Assembly: GCA_941918925.1 (NCBI GenBank)
Contig: OW799233.1
Location: 152,128,845-152,192,844, forward strand
DNA: 64,000 bases
Origin: Phyto melanocephala
Taxonomy: Eukaryota > Arthropoda > Insecta > Diptera > Rhinophoridae
Direction: 5' to 3'
Shown here: in pieces, positions 22,930 to 33,530 of the stretch
Layout of the letters: the number at the start of each line of letters is the position of its first letter
How positions within the stretch are numbered: position 1 is the first letter of the stretch
The notes under the pieces: generated by a model
The model's input: only the letters and a program-made list of their open reading frames with translations
Told to the model about the DNA's origin: nothing
Database searches by the model: none
Program-made: the position numbers and the translations under genes

Positions 22930-23454
22930 TTTGAAATTCATACATTTACTCAATTGCGAATAAAAGCGAAACGCGTGCATCGATTTTTATGATCTTTGTC
23001 TCATTTTGCTCATAGGTTATGTGACTTTGCGAACAAAGAACTAGACTTGAAAGTTTTTTCCATTTTGGATTTTTTATGTATTTTAAAAAAAAAAAATTTA
23101 AATTTTTAGGCAAAAAATAATTTTTTCCCTTCATACATTCATTTTTAACTTCGAAAGTGTTACTTGTATAGGAAAACAATATATGAACAGATTAAGGGAA
23201 TTGTAATTCTTAATTTTTTAAAATTTATTTCAACTAAATTGGGCTAGTGGTTGTCGAGCTATGTCAAACAACAGGGCCTAAAACGTGATAAATTCCCCTA
23301 TACGATAGTACTAACTTCAAATCGATACTAACTTCAAATCGCAGGTAAGAAGACAAAACGAATGATGCAGAAATTCTTTTTTTTGGGACTAATTTCACAT
23401 ACAGTTAACAGAATCGAGTTGGCAATCAATTAACTGAAAAATGTTGTACTGTGT
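22930..23454. repeat. Right terminal inverted repeat of the 2.6-kb element
   Basis: Reverse complement of 20824-21341 with minor changes, including an extra ~10 bases near the outer end (CAATTAACTGAAAA). Confidence 0.85.
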
Positions 23455-23764
23455 AAGTATATTCGTAAGTAAGTATATATTAACGATCGCTAGCTTTTGT
23501 TGTTGTTTTAACTAAGTAAATCGACTTTTATACCTATAAGTATTCCGAATGTACTTATATATACTTTTTGCTGTCGCAAATGAATACTGTAGAAATTATT
23601 ATTATGTCTTAGAAATTTTTATGACAATTTAGTTACCTATCGCCACTAACAGTCTCAAGGCCATAACTGACAATTATATGAAGCAAATGTTAACAAAACC
23701 ATAAAGAAAACAGACTACATAAACTTTTAATTGATATTTGATTCCCAAAAATTTTTTTGCCGAA
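23455..23764. other. No feature recognised
   Basis: AT-rich sequence after the long-TIR element; no support for continuation of the family B/C copy. Confidence 0.35.
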
Positions 23765-23991
23765 GATGCATATTTAATGGCAGGTCAAAAAACAATGTCC
23801 TTCCTACATCGAATAAAATGCGATTTAGTCTAAGCACATTGACGAAGAGGTGATGAAATTTCGCAAGATTATTTCCCTTTAAATTGCTAAAATTAATACA
23901 TTACGAAAGGAGTTATAGATTAAAATGTACGAAAATTTACACCGCATTTTTAGGTATATAATAATAATAAATAATAATAATAATAATAATA

Positions 23992-24022
<31 letters not shown>

Positions 24023-24955
24023 TTAAAGTGACAAAGTTAGATAAACAATTCTGAAATTTCGCAAACATGGCTTTTTGACCAACAGACTTATAATAACAGC
24101 AAACTACGGTGACACGCTCTCTTTAACGTCCACCTTCCATTTAATGCTTTATTTCAAATTCGTATTGTCATTTGTCGCTGCTCTGACGTAATCGGTTATG
24201 TGATAATTTTTTAAAATTTTTTTATTGCTCTACTTTTAAGGTTTATTGGTCCTATATCTATTTACCAAACCGTTTAAGGATATCTTGATTGGTACTGTAA
24301 AGTAACAAAATGAAATGCTTTCTTTGATCTCCTGAAAATTCTGTAAAAAATACATAACTGAATTTGTTAGAGCAACGACGAATTTCTCTATGAACAAAAA
24401 TTTTAAAACAATAAAGGACTCTATATTAAAATATCTGAACTGAATTTATTAGTAAAGACTACTTTGACACGCCTTCTTTAACGCCCACTTCTCACACACG
24501 CTCATACAAGCAATAGAATTAGATGAATGACGATAAAATTTCGCACTTATACAATTCTCTTCAATATAAGTACAATTCCAAAATATTAGGTGATACGCCC
24601 ATTTCAACGGCTTAATTCAAACATTAATCATACAATTTTAAAAGAAAGAGGTGTCATGCCCACACAAAGCTAATATTATTTTTTAACTACCTCTGAGTAC
24701 TAAATTATACTTCTTCAGTAAAAAAGGGTCAGTAGTTTCATTTCTAATGTAGAAATACTTAAGATTTCACTGTAAGAATAAATTCAAGAAAATAAATTAA
24801 TAGCAAATCGAAGAAAGTAAAACATATTTTGGTTTATTCCATAGCGATTACTGTTAATAACAAAACAATAAATTTTGTCCTATAAAGGTACACAAAATTG
24901 ATGGTGGGTATCGAAAATTTGCCACAGCCGAATATAGTGCTCTTATAGGGCCCAT
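23765..24955 (+). mobile_element. Family A Helentron-like repeat, copy A6, decayed
   Basis: Matches family A from AATGTCCTTCCTACATCG through CATTACGAAAGGAGTTATAG, the CACGCC(C/T) modules near 24100, 24470 and 24590, to GGTGGGTAT, GCCACAGCCGAATATAGTGC and CTCTTA at 24955. The 5' end is missing, and so is the mariner-derived insert: the site near 24720 shows only AGTAAAAAAGGGTCAG. Confidence 0.65.
23957..24024. repeat. (AAT)n microsatellite
   Basis: ATA/AAT triplet run with a few interruptions, lying inside copy A6. Confidence 0.9.
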
Positions 24956-25346
24956 ACACAACACCATAATAATTGTGCAATTAAGTGACTGTGCCAGCTG
25001 ATTGACCGTGTATGAGGTTGTGGTGAGATTGTACCAGCTGATGGTGCTTTTTCAAAAATGGTTTGATATTTTTTTGATTGTACCAGCATGATTTAGTCGT
25101 GTGTTGCAAAATTAGCTCATAAAAGTTAAATCGTCAAGGCACAAACGTCAAAAAAATACAACATTTTAAATATAAATGCCAATTCATAGTCATTTCTTCA
25201 TCCAAACACGTTTTTTTTTTTTGTTCCTTATTCGTTTTCGTTTTAGGATAATACCTTTTTTTTATTTCTTTATCGTTTTTGCTAATTTTTATTAAAACAG
25301 AATTTATTTCTATTGGGCAGCTTTATATATTAGCTTCTGTTAGTAT
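24956..25346. other. No gene; short internal repeats
   Basis: GTACCAGCTGAT and close variants occur near 25002, 25032 and 25080, and GTGTATGAGG faces CCATACACAAC near the left edge. It may be a degraded MITE, but the ends are not clear. Confidence 0.3.
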
Positions 25347-26689
25347 TAGGGTTGCCATTCGTACTGTTTTAAACAGTACATGTACTGTTTTTTGTAATAT
25401 GTACTGTTATATTCACAATACCTAAAACAGTACGAAAAAGTACTGTTTTTTATATTTGTACTGTTTTTGGATATACATGTATTGAATTTTGTAATTTTTT
25501 GAAGAATGAAACAGGAAAAAATTGTATTGTTAAATGTGTACAAAAAAGGGATAAATATTTATAATTTGTTTTTGAATTAACTTGTTTTGTAAGCATAACT
25601 TATTTTCTTTTATATAACTATACCACCTCTATTTGTGCTGTATAATTATTTATTGAATTTTAAAATGATCAATTGTATTCGTTTTAAAAATTCAATTGAT
25701 TTTTTAGAATTTTTTTTTTTTAAACAATATTTAATTAATACTTTTGGATTACTATATATAACTTAAAAAATATCAATTGTAATTGACAAATTATCAATTT
25801 GAAAGTAGACTTTACTTTATTGCTCATAAAAATTGTTATTGTCTTTAAAATAAACTTCAAAAAAATTATTAAAAATAATATTATAGTCGACTTTAACAAG
25901 AAATGTTTTCTTTTTGTTGAGCCTAAATATTATTTTCTTAAATATTGTTAAATATTGATTTTAAGTACAATAACAATTTCTATGCATGATACATTAAGTG
26001 CCATTATTACAACTTGCCTTTAGGTAAAGGTAGAATTTTTTTGCTCGATAAATAGCTTTGCATTATTACAACTTCCATTTTTTTATTGTTATTATTATTA
26101 ATTTCAATAATATTTAATGAATAAAAAAATAATAAATTAAGGGTTTTTTAATGCAAAGCCATTTATCTGCCAAACAAAGTCCTGCCTTTAGCTAACGGCA
26201 AGTTGTAATAATGGCAATAATTCTACTTAAAAATTGATAATTTGTCAATTACAATTGATATTTTTTAAGTTATAAATAGTATTCCAAAAGTATTAATGCA
26301 ATATTATTGTAATTTAAAGAAACAAATCAATTGAATTCACATATTATAGATAATTTCAATATTCAACTCGTAGTTTTTGAAATTCAATTACCAATTTCGA
26401 AATTCTATTTTCTATTTTTGAAATTTAATTAATAACTTTTGAAATACATTAGACCATTTTCAAATTTAAGTTTGAAAATATAGTGCATAGTTCTGAATAC
26501 AATCAAAAATATTAAACCATTGGTAATTCGTTTATTCAAACTAATATCAATATTAATATCGAAAACCGACGTTTAATTTGTGTTTTTGACCACGTTAGTA
26601 ACTTAAGATACTATTTGTAGTTCGACTCGAAAAGTACTGTTTTTCCCCCTCAATGTCCTTTTTTTCACTTTTCAAATATGGCAACCCTA
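25347..26689. mobile_element. hAT-like non-autonomous element with 8-bp target duplication
   Basis: Ends TAGGGTTGCCAT at 25347 and ATGGCAACCCTA ending 26689. Flanks GTTAGTAT and GTTATTAT match at 7 of 8 bases, as expected for a hAT-type insertion. Subterminal TACTGTTTT motifs recur on both sides (GTACTGTTTT repeated six times near the left end). No transposase remains. The interior holds further nested inverted repeats. Confidence 0.7.
25731..26312. repeat. Nested inverted repeats inside the hAT-like element
   Basis: Outer pair about 80 bp: 25731-25813 and 26225-26312 (TAACTTAAAAAATATCAATT, GTAATTGACAAATTATCAAT). Inner pair about 65 bp: 25997-26062 and 26150-26218 (TGCCATTATTACAACTTGCC). The inner pair looks like the ends of a separate ~220-bp MITE inserted in the palindrome. 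Non-coding. Confidence 0.7.
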
Positions 26690-27463
26690 GTTATTATTCA
26701 CATACAATATCAGATTCTTGATACCACCATGTTTTTTACTATAGACACAAGTGACGAGATAGAGTAAAGAATAGGTTTTTTTCATTATACCTACTCTCAC
26801 TTATTTTTTTTAAGCTGAAGTAAAGTTTTCTACAGAATCTTCATTTTATTTCTTTATACTTAGCAGCTTATTATTAAGGAAATGCTGATTTCAACACCAA
26901 AAAAAATTTGCTAATTATTTGGTGAACTTTTTGTCATGTCAGTATTTTTCTTCGCATCATATATTTTGCCATAGTAATTTCACTAGAGGACTTAGATATA
27001 ATTTTTGAGTGTAATTCACGATGTCTGTCGTCTGTCCATATACATACATATAAAGCTTAAAAATTTTATACAAATAAAATAAAAAGTTTGATATTCCCTC
27101 TATGGTTTTAATGTAGTTAAAGTCAAATCTGATAAATGGAGGTTCCATAAATTTAAAATAAACATTTTTGAAAAATAATTTTGTAATCGAAATTGTTTCT
27201 CTTGCCGTATAAGCTGTTTCTCTATCTTGCTGGAATCATATGCCACGACTATTGAGATTTAACAGACATAAAAAATTTCCAACATAATATGCTATACCGC
27301 CCCAAAAGTAGTTTGTGGTTACTCAGAGTCATTTTCTAAAAATATGGCTAGACACTCTATCAACCATAAATCCTAACAGTACATCTGAGCGAGTGTAATT
27401 GTCACTGATTTGGAGTTTTCGGTATCCCATCTTCGATAATTATGTCAATTTACATTAAAAATA
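26690..27463. other. No gene; one arm of a distant inverted repeat
   Basis: 26888-26985 (AATTTGCTAATTATTTGGTG, TTCTTCGCATCATATATTTT) is repeated in inverse orientation at about 32655-32745. The rest shows nothing recognisable. Confidence 0.5.
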
Positions 27464-29332
27464 AGTAAGAGCACTATATTCGGCTGTGCCGAATCTTTTA
27501 TACCCACCACCAATTTTGTGTACATTTAAAGCACAGTATTTGTTATTTTGTTAATCGTTATGGAATAATCTCTTTATAATAAAATATGTATCACTTTCTT
27601 TGTAGAGGGTGGTTAAATTTTAAGGGCCCATGTTGAAGGTGAACTACAGCTAGTCTTTAATTTTGTTTTCTGCATTTCATTTGACATTTTTCAACTTACT
27701 AAATTTGATCCGTGTAAAGATACGCAAATGAGCAACGCTTTAAAGTTATTCAGGTTTTTTATGAAAATGGGCGTTCAAATCAAAATGCATTTTGTGCACT
27801 TCGTAATTCTTTTGGTCAACGTAATCGTTCAAATTCGTCCACAATCGGGAGAATTGTAAAAAATTATTAAATTTCTGCAACACAGGTCTGTATAAAATGT
27901 TAGAAAATCTGTGAATGCCTTCTTAGTTCGTTGAATGGGAACCATTGCTGTTTTTTGCGATAGTGTGGCAAAAGAGCAGTCAACCTCGACTCATCATCGT
28001 GCCCAACAATTGAGCATCAACATTGTCATTGAAAATTTGGACCATTAGATAGAGGAGTGGCGCCAAGGATGGGGGGGGGCTATTTAGCCGATATTTTTTT
28101 AAATACATAATTGAACCATATAAATATTATAATTACAAAAAGAAATAATAATATCCTAAATAATTTGTGTTTTATTTAAATTCAACATCGGTCCTTAAAA
28201 TTTAACCACCCTTTATAACTTCGATATGCTACTAAAATGCTTTTGTAAATGTAGTCTTTCCATGAAAATGGTCATTAAAGTAGGCGTGTCAATAAAGTTT
28301 CTTCTAATAAATACAACTTAGATATTTCAATATAGTCCTTTATTTTCCCAAAAACTTTGTCAATAGAGAAATAACATGAATTTAAGAAAAACCGTTATAT
28401 GGGAGGTAGGCGTTATAGTGGGCGTGTCACCTAAACTTTTTGGCACAACAACTACATTGATTAAAAGAATATATATAGCAAATTTCCTCATCATACCTCT
28501 AATTTTTCGGTTTTATGAGCTTTTACATTTCATTATCTGTAGATAACGTGAAAAGTGGGCGTTGTAGTAGGCGTGTCAAAGATATTTTTGCGAATGAGTA
28601 CATTTTAGATGTTTCAATATAGCCTTTTATTATTCCAAAATCTTTTTTAATAGAGAAATTATATGAATTTTAGGTAAAACGTTATATGGGAGGTAGGCGT
28701 AAAAGTATGCGTGGCACATTGGTTTTCCGTTGCAAAAAAGTCCCTCACCAAAAAGCAAAGTGTGCAAAATTTCAGAGTCGTACATACAATTTTGTTGTTT
28801 TTATGACGTTTTTGTTTTAAAATATACCGAAAAATACACTGTGCGGTATAAATTTTCGTACATTTTGATCGATAACTCCTTTCCTAATGCATAGATTTAG
28901 ACAATTTTCGGGGAGTAATATTGCTTTTACTTAGAAAACATATATTCAAAGATTCATGAGTCTACGTTAGTGCGTTTGGACACAATCCCAGTTTATTCGA
29001 TGTTCGAAGGACACGGTTTTTTCGACCTACTCTTGCTTTTCGAGCTATAACTCTCTTCCTAATATTCCATTTTGGCCCATTTTCAATACCAAATAAACCT
29101 TGTCTATAAGAAAGATTCTGGCAAAATTTGAACCCCCAAGCTTTTTCGGTGCGACCTCTATCGTGCTTTCAACAGACGGACAGACGGACGGACATAGCTA
29201 GATCGTTATCAAATCAAACCCTGATTCCGAATATATATACTTTATGGGGTCTAAAATGGATATTTCGATGTGTTACAAACGGAATGACAAAATGAATATA
29301 CCCCCACCATTTTTTTGATGGCGGGTATAAAA
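27464..29332 (-). mobile_element. Family A Helentron-like repeat, copy A2, both ends present
   Basis: Minus-strand 5' end TTTTTATACCCGCCATC near 29332, then ATTCATTTTGTCATTCCG, GACCCCATAAAGTATATATA and GTCCGTCTGTCCGTC. 3' end at 27464-27510: subterminal GGTGGTGGGTATAAAA, hairpin GATTCGGC-ACA-GCCGAAT, CTCTTACTT. It carries the mariner-derived insert. The region between the ends alternates CACGCC modules with TTGAAATATCTAA-like phrases at about 220-250 bp spacing, an old internal tandem structure. Confidence 0.82.
27605..28213 (+). mobile_element. Mariner-derived insert in A2, best N-terminus
   Basis: Ends GAGGGTGGTTAAATTTTAAG and TTAAAATTTAACCACCCTT, TA on both sides. Plus-strand codons from about 27718 encode ANEQRFKVIQVFYENGRSNQ and NAFCALRNSFGQRNRSN, the DNA-binding N-terminus of a Tc1/mariner-type transposase, ending TIGRIVKN. 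Later pieces (VAKEQSTSTHHRAQQLSI) continue the second helix-turn-helix in another frame. The catalytic domain is absent. Confidence 0.8.
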
Positions 29333-29385
29333 ACAATTGTTTAGATAAAATTCATAACAATTAGCGTTAATACGTTTGCAGATTA

Positions 29386-29700
29386 CTTTTTATACCCACC
29401 ACCAAAAAAATGGTGGGGGTATATTCATTTTGTCATTCCGTTTGTAACACACCGAAATATCCATTTTAGACCCCATAAAGTATATATATTATATATATAT
29501 ATATATGCATTTGAAAAGGAGTTATAGGTCAAAATGTACGAAAATTTATACCGCTCAGTGTATATTTGAAATTTAAAACCTAATAAAACTGACAAAACTA
29601 TATGTACGGTTCTGAAATTTTGCAAACATGGCTTTTTGGTCAAAGTCTTTGTTTTAACGGAAAATAAATGTGCCACGCCCACTTTTTTTAAATTTTTATA
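29386..29700 (+). mobile_element. Family A Helentron-like repeat, copy A3, 3'-truncated
   Basis: Starts TTTTTATACCCACCACC with its hairpin partner TGGTGGGGGTATA, runs through CCATTTTAGACCCCATAAAG, skips several hundred bases at an (AT)n run (29481-29504), resumes at GAGTTATAGGTCAAAATGTA and stops near CACGCCCACTTTT. It lies head-to-head with A2, 54 bases apart. Confidence 0.7.
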
Positions 29701-30555
29701 AAAATATATTAGTCATATTCATTGCAGATGGCAACATCTGTTGAAGGCGCCACTATATTTTGCAAACACTGAGGATGATGTCTTTGCTAAACATCACGTA
29801 GAACACTAGATGACTCTAGTAACATTTTTTGCACAAACTACAAAGGAATTTTATAGGGGTTTGTGAAAACGAAAATGACCGAAGTTTGTTGACAAAAATT
29901 AACTAGAGTAATGATTTGTGCCCAACTTTACATATAGTTGTACACACAGTTTTATGAGGTTTAAGATTTAAAAATATTAACAAAAAATGTGCATCAGCAG
30001 ATTTAAAATAAGTAGTTGAATATTTAAAATACATATTTTAACAAATTTTCTTTTTATCTATCTATTCTTTTGTAAAGGGTGGCTAAATTTTAAGGGCCAC
30101 AGGGTGATTCAAAATAGACATGCTCAGCATTTTGCTAAAACAGGAAATTTATTAGTAAGATTTTGATTTTTAAAGTTCTATAACATTTTAATTTTAAAAG
30201 ATTTTCAAACGAAATAAGTTTTGTATAATTTTAAAATTTGTTAGCCATTAGTACATGAAAATAAATTGTTTATAATGTTAAGAGATAATTTTTTTTTTAT
30301 CTTTAGGTCTAAATTTTCCTAAATTCCTTTTTTTAATACACCATAACTTCTAGAAAACATAAGATAACAAAAAGAAATTAGCACCATTTAGTAGATAAAA
30401 CTCTCCTCTATACCCCTATACCCCATTGTATACCCGGAACGATCCGACCGTGATCACCAGACCAATTTTTGTGACACAAGGTCAAATATTTTTTGCAAAA
30501 TTTTAGTAAAAGAGCTAAACAAATTTTTTTGTAATGTGTTTTTTTGAAGTATTTG
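29701..30555. other. No gene; a solo mariner-type terminal repeat
   Basis: 30076-30102 (AAGGGTGGCTAAATTTTAAG then GGCC) matches the terminal repeat of the mariner-derived inserts with no partner nearby. The rest is AT-rich and unrecognised. Confidence 0.5.
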
Positions 30556-31588
30556 AGTTTTTATATCCGCCACCAAAAAAATGGTATGTATATTCTTAAT
30601 CGGGGTTTTATTTGATGACGATCTAGCTATGTCCATCCGTCTGTCCGTCTGTTAAAAGCACGATAGAGGTCCCATCGAAAAAGCTAGTGGGCTCAAATTT
30701 TGCCAGAATATGTCTTGTACACAAGGTTTGTTTGGAATAGAAAATTGGCTAAATCGGAATATAAGGAAGAAAGTTATAGCTCGTAATGCAAGAGTAGGTC
30801 GAAAGAACCGTGTCCTTCCAACATCGAATAAAATGGAGTTGTGTCCACCAGCATCAACGTATGAGTCATGAAACTCCTAGTATAAACTACCTGAGCAAAA
30901 ACAATATATCTACCCAAAAATTGCCTGAATGCATGCATTAGGAAGGGAGTTAGAGATCAAAATGTACGAAAATTTATACCGCGCAGTGTATTCTTCAGTA
31001 TGTTTAAAATTTTAAACCTAATAAGAGTGACAAAATTAGATCTACGATTATGAAATTTTGCAGGAATTGCTTTTTGGTCAAAAGCTTTCTTCTGACGGAA
31101 AATAAATGTGACACGCCAACCTCCCATACAACGTTTGCTCTCAAATTCTTATAATTTCTCTATAAATCGAATAATAAAGGACTATATTGAAATATCTAAG
31201 TTGTATTTATTAGCATAAATAACTTCGACACACCTACTATAACGCCCACTTTTCACATTATCTACTGTTAATGAAATTTAAATTTATAAAACCGACAAAA
31301 TTAGAGGTATGATGATAAAATTTGCTACGGAAATCCTTCTAGTCAATGTTATTGATATGCCAGAAAACTTAGGTGACACGCCCACTCTTACGCCCACATC
31401 CTGTACAATGCTTTATCTCAAATTCAGATAATTTCTCAATGAATAAATATTTTGGAATAATAAGGACTATATTGAAATATCTAATTTATATTTATTAGCA
31501 AAAATTTTACTGACACGCTTACTTTAACGCCCACTTTCACTGAAACACTTAATTTACGAAAACATTTTAGCAGCATATCGAAGTTATA

Positions 31589-32078
31589 AAGGGTGGTGAA
31601 ATTTTAAGGGCCGATGTTGATTTTGAATAAAACACAAATTATTTAGGAAATTATTATCATTTCTTTCTTAATGATAATATTTGTATGGTTCAATTATGTA
31701 TGGAACAAAATATCGGCCAAATGGCCCCCGCGACCTCAGCGGCACACCTCGATCCGATAGTCCAAATTTTCAATAACATTGCTGATGCTCAATTGTTTGG
31801 CACGATGATGAGTCGAAGTTGACTGTTTTTTTGCCACACTATCGCGACAAACAGCAATGCTTCTCATTTAACGAATTTAGAAGGCATTCATAGATGTTCT
31901 AACATTTTATACAGACCTGGGGCCGAATTACGGCATTCGATATCGATCGAAATTTTACTCGAACGATCGGGTACGCTGTGCTTTAGGTATAGAGATTTTA
32001 ATATGAGTTTTCAAATTTCGATCACGTTCGAGTGCCGTAATTCGGCCTCTGTTTTAAATTTAAAATTTAACCACCCTC
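31589..32078 (-). mobile_element. Mariner-derived insert in A4
   Basis: AAGGGTGGTGAAATTTTAAG at the left and TTTAACCACCCTC at the right, each next to TA. The N-terminal coding part seen in A2 is mostly replaced by the small insert at 31921-32047. Confidence 0.72.
31921..32047. mobile_element. 127-bp inverted-repeat insert
   Basis: Ends GGCCGAATTACGGCATTCGA and TCGAGTGCCGTAATTCGGCC are inverted copies with one mismatch. The interior has TATCGATCGAAATTTT, GATCGGGTACGCTGTGC and AAATTTCGATCACG. A related fragment lies at 10801-10865. Absent from the same position in the other family A copies, so it is a distinct later insertion. Confidence 0.75.
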
Positions 32079-32220
32079 TACAAAGAAAGTGATGTATATT
32101 TAATTATAAAGAGATTATTCCAAGCGATTAACAAAATAATAATTATTGTGCTTTAAATGTACACAAAATTGGTGGTGGGTATAAAAGATTCGGCACAGCC
32201 GAATATAGTGCTCTTACTTG

Positions 32221-33054
32221 TTTTTATTTCTTTATTTATTGAGCCAACCGTTAATATGTTCGTAGCCCAAAATTGATTATTAATCATTAATTTTTTAAAC
32301 GAAATGTATACATTCCGTAAAATTCGGCATAGAAAATTTTGATATATGTGCTTGTGTTTTATTACAAAATTACAACAAATGTAAGTACCCAGCAAAAACT
32401 CTCATTACAGAATAACACAGAAACAATTATTGATTAACATTTTTAAATGAATTGCCTAAATGAATTGAGTAATTCTTAAATTTGCATTATATTTTTAACC
32501 AATTTCAATATTTTTTTATTTAATAGATATTAAATATGTTCGAAAAACTAAGATATTTAAAGGTTTGTTCATTTACTAAAATATATTACAAATTAGCAAC
32601 AATTGTTACAAGAAAGTGTTCATTAACTCAAGGAGAGAGCGTCAAAAGAGAGACCCCTAATGAAATTTCTATGGCAAAATATATGATGTGAAGAAAAAGG
32701 ACTAACATCATAAAAAGTTCACCAAATAATTAGCAAATTTTCATTTACAAAAAGATTTTTGCAAATTTTGGCTAGTAAAACTTTTACTTGCACGAATTTT
32801 TTAATCAGCTGTTTTGTTTTTATATTTACCATGATTTATATTTATCATTATAGTAATGAAAATTTTTTGCTTCGAAAATATCAAATTTTGTGCCAACAAA
32901 CCGTCATACGTGGTATGTTTCACTTTATTTGCTCCGAAGCTTATGGTTAACGTGAAGAAGAAAGACAAAAATCCCCAGTCCAGCCAAAAAAAATTAAAAG
33001 AATAAAAAAGAGATCTTTAAAGATGACTTTGAATTTTCAAAATACTGATTTAAC
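32221..33054. other. No gene; inverted match to 26.9 kb
   Basis: 32655-32745 (ATGGCAAAATATATGATG, AAAAGTTCACCAAATAATTA) is the inverse of 26888-26985. No coding frame is convincing. Confidence 0.45.
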
Positions 33055-33530
33055 GCTATTAAAGAAAATTCTTTTTGCACCACATTATTACTTGCGATGA
33101 AAAATGTATCCATCACTATAACCTGAAGTGTAAGAGGTCGAAAACGAAATATCGATTGCGCTAAGGTAATGCTCAGCATTTTGTGGAAGCAAATGGATCC
33201 TTTTTATTATGAAATATTGCCAGACCATCAAAGGTAATCTTTATTGAAACCATTCTACTCCATCATGGCTTGTAAAACACTTGTTAAAAACTATTTAAAA
33301 GGAAGTGGATACTAAGTTTGGCATTACCCGAATTAAAGTTCAGACCTTACTCCGTTGGATTACATTTATGTTTCGATCATTGCAAGACACTCTCTTTGGA
33401 ATACGCTTCACTTCAGAACATGTTATCCAAAACTGGCTTGATTCGTTCTTGTCCTATATAGGTGAGAAGTTCTTTTGGCATGAAATCCATATGTTGTCAG
33501 AAAGTTAGGAAAAGGCCTTGACTAATAATG
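33055..33530 (+). pseudogene. Decayed mariner (D,D34D-type) transposase
   Basis: FLHHIITCDEKCIHHYN resembles the mariner block with the first catalytic D (IVTGDEKWI). After deletions come SSDLTPLDYIY in one frame (YSPDLAPSDYHLF-like, third D) and LFRSL-like MFRSLQDTLFGIRFTSEH in the next, then NWLDSFLSYIGEKFFWHEIH, the typical mariner C-terminus. Deletions, frameshifts and stops; dead. This belongs to the classical mariner lineage, distinct from the QQDGATCHT-type relics elsewhere in the window. Confidence 0.8.

Larger units (their letters stand above)
20824..23454 (-). mobile_element. 2.6-kb DNA transposon with ~510-bp terminal inverted repeats
   Basis: The two arms are near-identical inverted copies. 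Outer ends are ACACAGTACAACA (20824) and TGTTGTACTGTGT (ending 23454); inner ends meet unique DNA at about 21341 and 22930. A few base changes and one small indel near the outer ends distinguish them. Between the arms lies a minus-strand 363-codon frame. The flanks AAGTGTAT and AAGTATAT could be an imperfect 8-bp target duplication; this is tentative. Superfamily unknown. Confidence 0.8.
30556..32220 (+). mobile_element. Family A Helentron-like repeat, copy A4, both ends present
   Basis: 5' end TTTTTATATCCGCCACC at about 30557; GTCCATCCGTCTGTCCGTCT near 30630; 3' subterminal GGTGGTGGGTATAAAAG, hairpin GATTCGGC-ACA-GCCGAAT and CTCTTACTTG at 32220. It contains the mariner-derived insert, which itself contains a 127-bp inverted-repeat insert. 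Confidence 0.82.

Noticed and set aside
21089..23179. Twin 77-78-codon frames on the two arms of the long-TIR element
   Set aside because: They are the same inverted-repeat DNA in two places; the translation is Lys/Phe/Asn-rich and looks like chance.
23957..24024. Possible CRISPR-like short repeats
   Set aside because: A simple AAT microsatellite; no spacer structure, and the window is eukaryotic.
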